Shown here: positions 24,301-36,300 of the stretch, piece after piece | Layout of the letters: every line of letters begins with the position of its first letter | How positions within the stretch are numbered: position 1 is the stretch's first letter | Source of the DNA: Cephalopachus bancanus | Lineage: Eukaryota > Chordata > Mammalia > Primates > Tarsiidae | Direction of reading: 5' to 3' | DNA: 64,000 nt | Assembly: GCA_027257055.1 (NCBI GenBank) | Contig: JAPVLO010000384.1 | Span: forward strand, 1-64,000 | The notes under the pieces: model-generated | Database searches by the model: none | What the model was told of the DNA's origin: nothing | The model's input: the letters and a program-made list of their open reading frames with translations, nothing else | Program-made: the position numbers and the translations under genes

Positions 24301-27300
24301 GTCGCTCCCTCCTTCTTGCTGCACACCTGAGCACCTTCCTGTGTCACTCTTCCTGAATCTCCATCTCTTCGATGCTTGTATCCCTCTGTGTCCCTCTGCC
24401 TTTCCCTCCTCCACGGCTACGGTACAGCTCCACACCCACATCTGTGACCACATCCGTCCTTCATCCCCTGCAACTTCGGTCCTGTCTCACAGCACTCTGG
24501 GGACATGTGTCTCCATCCCTGGCTGACTCCCCATCTCCTCCCTCTGCCACCACCCCACCTCACAACACCAGCAGCTCCAGGTAGGCTCAAACGTATAAGA
24601 GGTGATTGGCAAACATGCATTCGCTGTCAATGAGTTTATTCTGACCACCCTGCAGGGGGATCTTTCTCTTCTGCCCTGTCATGCTGTGTCTCCTCAGACC
24701 CCCTTTCTCCCCCTTTTAAGTTCCTTCTAACTCCTTAACTTCCTTAGAAATGTGGGTCAAGTTTTGGCTATTCGGGGTCGTTTATGTTTCCATATGAATT
24801 TCTGTGTTGTCATTTCCAGGTCTGAGAAGAATGGTATCAGTAACTTGATGGGTATTGCGTTGAATCTGTAGATTGCCTTGGGTAGGATGGACATCTTAAC
24901 AATATGGATTTTTCCTATCCATGAGCATGGGATATTTTTCCATTTGTTTGTGTCTTCCTGGATTTCTTTGAGCAGTGTTTTGTAATTCTCATTGTAAGGA
25001 TCTTTCACTTCTCTGGTTAGGAAGATGCCCTAAGTTCTCTCCATTGAACACAATAGGCCCTTTGAGTATAACAGTCTCAACACCCATGTTTCCCAGGGCC
25101 AACCTTGATGTCAAGTGTTTTGGCACCTATCAATTATTCTTCTGATTCTGGGCCCAGAAAAATAGAATTGAAATACCTATAGTATCCTTTGTTTGTGAGC
25201 AAGTTTTTTGTTAACCTTATGCTTTATAAAAATATCTTTAAAATAAAAATATTTTTTTATTTATTTATTTTTTATTATGAAGTTGTGGGGTACAGTTAAG
25301 GGTTAGGTATACAATAAATAAAAATATTTAAATATATGAAAAAAAGAAATGTGGGCCAAGACTCGCCAAACATAAGCCAAGTCATCTGTCTCAGCGTGTC
25401 AACCAATCCAAGCACAAAAGAAAATATCAGCCGAGTGGGGCAAGGGTTCTAAGTTCAATATTGTCACTTTTCAAGAAAAAAAAAAACACCTAAATGCTTA
25501 GTGAAACAAGGTGGAAGTGCAAAAGAGTCTGATCAACAGACACAAGACAAATGCAGACCATGGGGGAGTCTGTGTGCTCTACACTGCTTGGTACTGACAC
25601 ATTGCCCAGCAACTGGCATATAGTAGGTGATCAATATGCTTTTGAATTGGGCAAAGTGATGAATTCACTTGATTGAAACAGACTTATTCATATGTACCAT
25701 AGAGTTTCTACTTCGGGGACTTGAAGCATCTTTATTCTAAACCTAGTATCTTCCTCCAAAACGACATTCACCAGCACTCCCATTCTCACCCTCGCCATAT
25801 ACTGTATTTCATGGATCTAGGACAACATCAGTCATGAGACACATCATTATTTCATGTTCTATGCCCTGACACCTCGCCAAGAGCAATAGGAAGACACCAT
25901 TAACTGTAACACATCTCAATGTCAGGCGTGTCCAATGTGAAAAAAAAATGCACATCTTAGAATTCATTTAAGATGCTTCCAATAAGTCTAGGATTAAGAT
26001 ATTCATTCTCAAAGTTGATAACTGTAGCTTTTACACACATTCTCAACTTATGGTTAGCATCATGTGAAAGAAATACTCTCACGAATGTCATGTTCACTGC
26101 AATAAGTAGGAAAAGGAAGCCAGCAAGGAACTTACAGGTGACTTCCCGGGCGGTGACGGGCTCGCTGGTGAGGTCGTGCAGGGCGGCCTGGAGTGTGACT
26201 GCATACTCAGTATTGGGAGAGAGATCAGTCAGTGGCACCTCGGTCACCGTGGGCCCCACACGCATCTGCAATGATGTGTCAGACAGAAATAAGACATTAA
26301 GCTCAAGCATATCCACTCACAGGGTATAGCCAGGGGAAGCCTTCCTAAAACCACCAGATCATAACAGAACTGTTCTTTCTCATTTCCAAGAACGGCACGT
26401 GCTTTCCCATGCCATTGTGTCCTAAAATGGGTCACAGGCCATAGACCTAACATTCCATCTTCTTATTTTGTGTGTAAAGCTATCCATGAGTTCACAAGTA
26501 GCCACAGTGCTGTGGGGACCGTGAAACTGTAATGTCTCTGGAGAAGCCAATGGTTCACACACATCGCTCACCTCTTTGGGTTCCGTGGGTCCTGCGTCCA
26601 GAACCGGCTTGTATGACAGGATGTAGCCAGTGGCCCCTCCCACAGGCTGCCACTGCACGCGCATGCTGGTGGAGGTGACATCATAAATATTCAGGCTCAC
26701 TACAGGGACCGGCACTGTCAAATTGTGAAAGCAAACGTCAGTCTGATTGCTTTCATGCCATGTAATTTTTTAACCGTGTTTCCCACTCAATGACTGATGG
26801 TTACACACACTAAACAAAGAGTGAGTTGAGCTGAGAAATCAATGAGCGTTAATGTAATCCTTCCACCCTCCCCCCCAAAAAATCCAATTTCATTGTTCAT
26901 TTCACCCCATACTCAGGACCGCATGTCACAGCAATGTCATAGAAGAAAACATTGTCTCTCAGATTGCAAATGGCATTCGAGTGAGTCTACATGGAAGTCA
27001 ATTGAATACCACCTCTCTGGGACTGTCATTTTTCTGGACCATCACTAAGTTTTACTAGTTTATTCTTCAATACTAGTACTTCATGCATAAGTAACCAACA
27101 AAGTACTTTCTTCATTTCTCTTCTAAAAAAATTTTTATTTTAGTGTATTTTATTTTTTGAGTTGGAGTCTCATTCTGTCGCCCAGGCTAGAGTGCAGGGA
27201 CACTCATGACCACCCCAGCCTCAACTTGCTGGGCTCCAGCGATCCTTCTGCCTCAGCCTTCCAAGTAGCTGGAACTACAGGCACGCGCTACCATGCCTGG

Positions 27301-30300
27301 CTAATTTTTGATGTATTGTGGAGATGAGGTCTCACCAAGTTGCCTGGGCTGGTCTTGAACCCGCGATCTTAGGCAATCTACTCGCCTCAACCTCCCAAAG
27401 TGCTGGGATGACAGGCTGAGCCAACAAGCCCAGCCAAGATTTTTAATGAGAATGTCTTACATCAATAACTAAAACACAGGAGATTTATGGGCTTTTTGAA
27501 GACTCTGCCATGAGGCAGAGTAAAAAAGTTTACAATCTCTTCTTAACAACCATATCACTTTCCATTATTTTTTATTCAAAGACTGAGTTTAAAGTTGTAA
27601 GACATTATCACGTTAATCCTAGCAATTATAAAATACATTATTTCCTACTTCCTATGGTTCAGCATGAAGGAAGAAGAGAAGGGACTTAAAAACTCAGCAG
27701 TACAATGAGTTGTTTCCTGCCCTAGAAAGAGTGTGGCTCAAGTCTGTAATGCCAGCACTTTGGGAGGCCGAGACAAGAGGATTGCCTGAGTCTAGGAGTT
27801 TGAGACCAGCCTTGGGCAACTTGGTGAGACCTCGTCTCTACAATCAATCAAAAAATTAGCCAGGCGTGGTGGTGTGCGCCTGTAGTTCCAACTACTTGGA
27901 AGGCTGAGGCAGAAGGACCGTGGAAGGATCGCCTGAGCCCAGCAGGTTGAGGCCGTGGTGGCCATGAGCAGCGTGCCACTGCACTCCAGCCTGGGTGACA
28001 GAATGAAACTCTGACTCAAAAAAAAAAAAGAGTGACGCTCACTCCTTCCTCTTATAAGTGCCTTCCTTCTCCTCCTGTAGCCGAAGTAAAAAACAAGAAG
28101 AAGAAAAGAGGGTTTTCACATGGCCTTGGACACCCTGCCAGCAATAGGAATAAGGAACCCCTCCCCCAAAAGCTCTACACAAAGTTGATGCCCTTGGAGC
28201 TTTTCTTGTAAAGGCAAGAGGTGAAAAGTTGAAACCAGAAGAGAAAGGGGTGATCTCACTGCCAGCAGAGAGAGCTGACCATCAGCAGATGTAAGGAGGG
28301 TCGTCTCCACACACCTTCTCTTCCTAATCTCAGTCCTACTCCCCACAGGGTCCCTTTCTCGTATCTTCCTCCTGAGAAGCTTTATTCCTCAGTGAAATGT
28401 CACCATGTAACAACCAGAGTCGGGTTGAAAGCATTATCCCTGAAAGGCATATTTACATTTTAAGATATTTTCTTGAAAGCAAAAGTCCAGAGACCCTAAG
28501 AAGTGAAGAACCCTATTAAAGGTAGTTTTTCACTAGATTATTACGGCAGTGCCCACTTATCCCACCAGTGGGGGTCCCATGAGGGCAGACGCAGCCAGAA
28601 AGAGCATAAAAACCACTGAGGATCTATTGATCACCTGCACAAGAAGGCCCTCAGTAAGTATCATTTCGAGTGGATATTGAATAAAGAAATTATTTGGAAG
28701 GCTGGCAAAATTTCCGCATGGGCTATCACCTCTTTATCCTGGGAAATAAAACAATGAGAAACTTTTTTTTTTTAATCTGACTTACGGGTCTTTTCTGTGC
28801 CCTTCAGAGGTTCACTGTATTCATCTTCTACCACAGAATAGACATTCACAACATACTCAGTATCAGGCTTCAGATCTTTCAGCACTGTACTAGTATCCAG
28901 CCGACTCACGTAAAACTAGGAGAGAAAAAAAAACCACAATCATAGCTCTTGTACAATCAGTTCTCTTTTTTCTACTGTACTTACAAAGTAATTAACTGCA
29001 ATGAGCTTATAAATTATATTTCAATGAAGCCACTGTTCTGTGTTTTTGAAAACGACCAAATTATGATGAGATCTTGGAAACAATTCACATAATTTATTCT
29101 TCCGGATGTTGTTTCCTTACTTGTAAAACTTGTGGGTAAAAAATAGATCTTTAATGTTCCTTGGCAACTCGATGATTCCACTACAAATGCGTGAGTAAAT
29201 CAAGAATCTTCTAATTAAATGTCAGTTTTTAAAAAAGCGATATTCTGCAATTCTTAGAAACCATGAGAAGTCAAGTAAAGCTCTTTGCCCTTGAGCCTAA
29301 TGGAAGGGGCTGCCTAGCACAGTCAAGGATAGGAAGCACCATTTCTGACTCAGCTACGCATCTCGGTGCATTCCTCCTGCCCCTCACCCAACACCATTCT
29401 CAGTCCCAGCCCATCAGGAAGGAGAGATGTGCAGGCATTCCTACTCACTTCTTGACGTTTCCCTCCAGAAACTGGGTAGTATTCCACCTTGTACCTGTCC
29501 ACGCTGTCAGAAGGAGGTGTCCAGCTCACTCTAAAAGAACGATGGGTTCGCTCAGAAATAACTAAGTTAGAGGGCGCTTCCAAGTCACCTAGGTGTGGAA
29601 ATAAAGTGCATATACTCTTTTCATTATGGTGACACGGTGAGGAAATTTGAAATTAGACTGAAACAGTATTACTCTCCATATTCCCAGCCCTTACACACTT
29701 CCTTTCACGTTCTAAATAGCTATAATAAATCTGTAGAGAGGCCCACTGACCATAAGACCTCTCTGAATGGGTAGCCCACGGGTTCTTTAGCTGCAGAAGA
29801 TTTAGACCAGAGCTCACGCTGTCTCTCTTTAAAACTTGATCATCCTTTTCCTTATGAGGTTACCAGTTTATAAATCACTTAGGTTCAAAACTTCTGAATC
29901 ACCTCTAGGTACTTTCTGCCTCTCTACCCTTATATATAATCAATAAATAAGAATTGGGGGGCTGCTAGCTCAGTTTCTTGCCCCTATCACTACCGACACC
30001 ACACAACTAACTTTGCTTCCATCACCATCACTTCGTTCATATATATTTATGTCTCATCTCCTTAAATAATGGTTATACTCTGTGAGGACAGAGCTGATTT
30101 TTGTATTCATGTTTAGTTCTGTTACAGGATCTAGTTTTATCACATTAGAAAAGCTAACAACTTTATCACTCAAAAGAGAATGAAAACAAACTAGTGTTTT
30201 TACATCTGGAAACAGCCTACTACCTGTGATTGTGCTCTCTGTGGGTGGATACAGGTGAAATAATTAATACATAACAGTATCTGGAATAAACATCAATGAA

Positions 30301-33300
30301 AACAGAAATAATGAGCTCAATATGGCCAACAGGAAGATGTCCCAAATAGTAACTTAAAGAGCAAAGAATTAATGCAACAGCTCCAAGAGCATGGCAAATC
30401 ATTCTCATAAAAACTTATTCTACTTTCTTTGCGAGCCAAAACTGGGGAAAGCCTTTCTATTCTTAGTATCCTAACCTTTATTGTACTTGGGTCAGAGTCA
30501 AGCCTACAAAATTATCAAGCAATTTTACTGTCTGGGAAACTAGAATGAATGCAACGGTTACATCGTTGATTAAAAACATAAATAAAGGAAAACAGATAAA
30601 AGATGTTTTCAGCCCCACTCAAAGTCCTCTCCAGCTGAATAAAACTACACTGCTCTCAGCTAATCCCGAGCCAGGGACCTACAAATTCTGGCTGCCCGGC
30701 TGGTCTATTTCTCTAGGGAAAAGGTCAATCTGTTGTTCAAAATACAAAAAAGAAAATTTGCAAAAGTTTGGAGAAAGAAATCCAAGAAGGAATATTCCAA
30801 CAAATATATCCCTAGCACTCAAAGCATGTGAACCATTTTACCACATTATTTGTTAAACCAACTTTTCCAAAACCAAAATGAATTAATGAAGGATAGTTTC
30901 TACCATAATCCAAATGTACTTAAAAGGAATTTTTCTCATATAGCAAGGGCCACGATTTTTGTCATTAATTTTCCAAAAACCTTCAAGTTTGGTGCTTACC
31001 ATGCTTTGTCGTAATTACACAGAGAGTAACCACCCTTTGTGAGTACAAATCCATAGACTCTCTTCCAGTTCTACTTGTATTAAGAAACCAAGAAAAGTTT
31101 CCAGACTTCAGAAAACAAAAGTCTGAGACAACGATCTAATAAACAGGTAGGCATTAAACAGAGGGAAGATGCTTGACCAGATAATACATATACTCCAGAA
31201 AAGAAAGCATCTCTCTTTCTCTCTCTTCTGGCCCCCCCATTCACATATATGTTTTATGGGGTATGCAGGCACATATAAACTAGATGTACTCTTCGATAAG
31301 CTAGAAGTCACTTTCTAGAAATAAATAGAAAAACACCCAAGACTTAAGCAGAGATTCTCAACTAGGACAGTTTTTCCCCCAGCAGACACTGGGTCATATC
31401 CAAAGGTGATTTTAGTTGTCACAACTCAGGGAATGTTGCAGACATCCAGTGGGCAGAGGTCAGGACACCACTGAACAGCTTCCGATGCACAAACAGTCCC
31501 CGACCCTGCCCCAAACCGAATGATCTGGCCCAAAGCTTCAACAGTGCTGAGAGTGAAAAGCCCCGGGTTGCTCGCACCTGGACCCTTGACGCTGTTGCAC
31601 AAGTTAGTGGTGAGGTCATCCACAATCCTGGACAGTGACTCAAAATCCGCCACATTGTATACATGGATGTCATCAGGATCTGTGGCGATCATCTTTAACT
31701 CGCCTTCATCAGCATTTTTAATACCTTGAAAAATGGATGTATACAAATTAAAAGCACTTCTCAGGGAAAAAAATGGAACAAAGCAGATGTGTTAGGGCTT
31801 TCTTGACTCACGGCTGCTTTAAGCCAACTATGAAAGCATAATAATCTACTAACTAAAACATTATCTTCTCAATAATAGGATAATTACTTATCCACAGTTA
31901 AAAATAGAAATAAATTAAGAATTACATGAACCGAAAACTATTCTAAGTCATCTTCTTTTAAAAGCTTCTAGCACCAAGTTCCCACCCAAAAGTGTCTTGT
32001 CAGTGTTTTTTCCGGAAAGTAAAATAATGGATATAAAAAATAAACATGGTTCTGTGGAAAACCCAATAGGAATTGTTCTGAATCCTATTAGTACATCGTT
32101 CCTCTTGGCCTATTAATTTTCTTTTAAGAAATCATGTAGTTATGTCTCATCACAAGAAGAAAAGAAAGAAATGAATTAAATTCCTGGAACATCATTTTGA
32201 TAAATTATGTGATAGGGAGAATATGTTTGTTTCCTGCTTTAGATAATATTATTAACTGCAAAAATATCCTCAGCACAACCCATCGCTGCCTTTCCACGCC
32301 TACCTATGGCGAACAGTTCCACGCCTTCATCCTTGAGTTTCTTGGAGGGCGCCTCAACATCATCTTGCGATTTCCCATCGGTAATGAGAACACCAATTTT
32401 GCGAGCACGGGGCCTCATGCCAGCCTGGGTCCTGAAATTCTGCTGGCGGATGAAATTCAAAGCCATGCCTAGTGGGATTGTTAAAAGAAAGTCAGTCACA
32501 TCACCACTCAGCTAATGCTTTGAGCAAAGCGGAGCTGGGAGCCCCAGACGGTCCTTTCTCACCTGTGAGAGTGTTGCCTCCTTTGTACGGCAGGTTGGCC
32601 ACAGCCTGCAACAAGCCCTTCTTGTCTCTGTGAGTGTTCAACTGCCACTCGGTTCTGGGGTCCCCGCTGTACTGAGCAAGGGCTGAAATCACACCACTGG
32701 CATTAGAATGTATAAAAGCACAAAATGATCGTCTACTGATGGTGTCAATGGCATCAGAACCTACCAATCTGGACTCTTTTGGGGCCAATCTCAAAGACTT
32801 CCACAATACGAGAAATGAAACTCCTCACAGTTCTAAAATTCGCCCGGCCGATGCTCCACGATCCATCCACCAGCAGCACGATGTCTGCTTCAGCTCTGGT
32901 GAGACACTCCATCCCTGACACAGCAACCATAAAGGCAGACGGTGAGAAGAAAGTCGTGGGCAGGGCACTGCCTACCCACACCTCTGCCACTCCCTGGATG
33001 CCCAGTGCTGCCTAGCTGTCTCAGTTCTGCAGTTTACTCAGTGATTTGGAGTACAGGACTCTGAAAATATGTCCATCCAATTTATTAACCTCAATTAACA
33101 GTCACAAGAGTCAATCTCTCCAAAGATTATTTCAGTGACTAATCTTTTCTTCATTTTTAACTACATTTTCTGCCCACCTTCATAGGACCTGGGGACTTGA
33201 ATCAAACCTTCGCTGAAAATTCGATAGTCTTACAAACTCAAAAGCTAAAATATATTAAGTGAGAATGTGTAACCATCTGGCTGTAAGGTAGTAAAAATTT

Positions 33301-36300
33301 TCAAAAATGCTAATGTGATCTAAAGACTAGATGTTGCTTTCTTCTACAATATACAATGATGATGAGACGAAATGATAAACTGCCCAAACTAGAAAGGGTT
33401 TAGTGGACCAAAAAACACCTTTTAAAATAATTAAGCACCCAGGTAATTCTATTATGAAGGATTAGACAGATGACTCTTAAAATTAGACCTTTTTGAAGTA
33501 AAGATATATTTTTTAAATCTGCTATACTATTATATTATTTAGTTGTTGATTATTTAACTTTATGATCTACTATGTATAAAAATCGGTTAAATACAAATGG
33601 TGAAGGTTGCACATTTAAAGAATCAAGAAAGAAGGGAGATAATTTAGAAAAGTATGCAAACAAATACACAAATTGAGAGCTGCAGAGACATGCACAAACA
33701 CTGATACAAAGAAAAAGCTTTGGAAAGAGAAAATATTCCCAATATCCTCAGTGTACAAGCTACAAAATAAAAATATAAGTCAGTTAATATCATCATAAGA
33801 GAAACAACAGAACATTAATCAAAATAGCAAGACTTGACACTTTATTTTATCCACATCCATTTTTAAATGTTCTCTTTCCCAGGAGCTCATGTTACCAGCT
33901 ATACATTTTCCAAGTGATTGCAATGTTAGCATTTGACCAGTATGTCACCCCCAAAAAACTTTGAGAAAACGCTCTGTGATACTCACAGCACTACAAACTA
34001 CGCATCACATACTACATTAGGTCTGAGGATTCCCAAAAACTGTTTCAAGAGCCAAAGCCTTTGCAAGCTTGTTCTTGCTCTGCCCAGGTCTACTGTTTTT
34101 TACTAAATAATGACAAATGTTAGAAGTGCGCCCTGTCCACCCCTTCCAGCGCTAAGAATTTTTTAAAACTGGCTTTGTGTACATCAAGGCTATAACTGTG
34201 GCAGAGGCAAAAACCTGAAGGGGGTTATGATCCCATTTTGTTTCCCAAGAGGTGGGTGCTACCTACGTAAGCCCAGCCCAAACAGATCGTTTCTGCAATT
34301 GTGTTAACAAAAACAACAAAAACCTGCATCTCAGTCACTGAGAGAAAAAAAGATACAACGACTAAACTCAGTAGAAATTCATCTTTCCATAACACAGTAC
34401 CACGAACTAATGCATTGCTGATAAGGTGCACATACAAAAATGCTGTCCAAAGTATGCTTGACTATTTGTTTGAAGTTTCTTTGCTAAGTATGCAAACTAC
34501 TGAAACAAATTTTAGCGTCAAGTTTCTAGAACTGTTTGTCATTGTACGTTAACCTGCCCGTTCACATTTGAAATAGTTTCATCATGTCAAGTTTTCCTAG
34601 GGGAATGTAACTGAATCGCTCACCAGAAGATAAAACTGGCATTACAGTTGTGTCAGAAAGCGTTGTCATTTCTTGTCCAACAAGTGGTGAACTTTCTCCT
34701 CCATCAAACATTCCAAAGACATTGACTTTATAGGTAGTACCTGCCCTGAAATATTAAAGTATATGGTCTGTGAGAACCATTGGCTCAAGTTGGTAGCGTG
34801 TTTTGGCTTTGTTAAAGACATTCATCTTGACTTACAAACTTTCACACGGAGGAACTTATAATGTACAACATAGAAACGAGCAATCATCTCTATTGCATTC
34901 TGGCATATGCTCACCCTGTGAGGATCAAGTATCCCTAGACTGCAATCATCCCAGACAAAATTGGGGACTCCCTGCACCAGCTTCTGCCTTGTCTTTCCAG
35001 CAGATGCAGGGTCCCTATTGTGTATGTCAGAGAGGAAACTCAGGCTTTTAATTCTAACTTGCTTCTATGCAATGAGCTTTAAGAAAATGACTGAAACGTT
35101 GTACCTTGCAAGGTGACATAGGGCATCTCACACGATGCCTGACACACAGTAAAATGTGGATCAGTGTCATGCCCCCTACTCTGGAAAAATTGAATAGCAA
35201 GCATTTACATAGATTTCAATACTGTTGAATGAATGGTTGACAAAACAAGCTTTCCAGAAGGCCACACACAGTAGTCCATTATTTTCACCATCATGAATGT
35301 AGAGTGCTGTTCAAATTCAGACTTCCTTGTTTTCCACTGCAAAGGCTGAAGCGAGGCCTTTCATCAGCCCAGCCCAGCCCAGCCCTCTCCTGCCAGCCGG
35401 CCCTGCCTTACCTCTCCTGGGAATCCCACTGGGGTGATTCACACCCAGGACCTCAGCATGGGTCTCTGAAGTCCTTCCTGAAGGCACAGAAACCCATGCA
35501 TTTCCACACAGCTAACATTATGGTGAAATCGTGTAATACAGACGTTAATTTTTCAAAAGCAGTGTGTTAATGAAAAAAATGCCATTCTTGATCACTTAAT
35601 GACAAAAATCAGTAAAACATTACAAAAAAATCCTGCTCAGGCCTAAATTCTGTTGCTAACATTTGAACCCTAATCTCAACTCCGGGAGCACCAAGCATAA
35701 GAAAGTAGCCTAGCTGATTTTAAATACTCTGCTGGAAAACAGACATGTGAATGATCATTTGTGTAAGACCTAATTTACCAAAGTTATTCAATTTTTTAAA
35801 AACACAAATTGGGGCGATCTTTTAACACAGATGTAGTTCATTCCTACCTAAGTTCCTCCAAAACAACTGTGTTGTCATAGGGTCCAACCACTAATTCCCC
35901 CAGTCTTCCATCATCGCCTGTAGGGTGGAATGTGACTTTGTAACCCTTCACTTCCCCAGGGGCGGGCTCCCAGGTCACTCGGAAGCTTGACATGGTTGGG
36001 TCAGATGTTTTGAGGTTTCTGGGCGATTTAAATCGAGAAGCTGGAAGACAAAAAAAGATATGATATTATCCATAAGACTAGGTTTGGGGGGCTTTTTAAG
36101 TAGCCACTCCCAAAGTGCATATTTATAAAGAGAGTTCAGTCTGGTGACACACAATATCATGTCTGATTCAAGTCCTGATAACAGAATGCCCCCTAAGTGG
36201 AATTTATTTAATTTTCACAATTCAGATTGGACTCATATTAGAGCATTAATGTGTAGAATCACTGTACCAGAAACAAGATTGGTAAAAAATGATGTTACTT

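Larger units (their letters stand above)
22972..26135. other. COL12A1: Intron 20/21 of COL12A1
   Basis: 3,164 bp, rich in inserts: retroposon (23178), AluJ-like (23277), Alu (23904) and two L1 pieces (24757, 25255). Between 24214 and 24756, and from 25330 to 26135, I recognise nothing firm. Confidence 0.7.
26715..28785. other. COL12A1: Intron 18/19 of COL12A1
   Basis: 2,071 bp with two Alus in opposite orientation and an L2-like relic. 28032-28380 is purine-rich on the plus strand with no family recognised. Confidence 0.7.

Noticed and set aside
24016..24620. Open frames of 145, 104 and 70 codons around an Alu
   Set aside because: The 145-codon frame is an antisense Alu translation with the usual [17 protein letters not shown] peptide; the others are low-complexity frames next to it.
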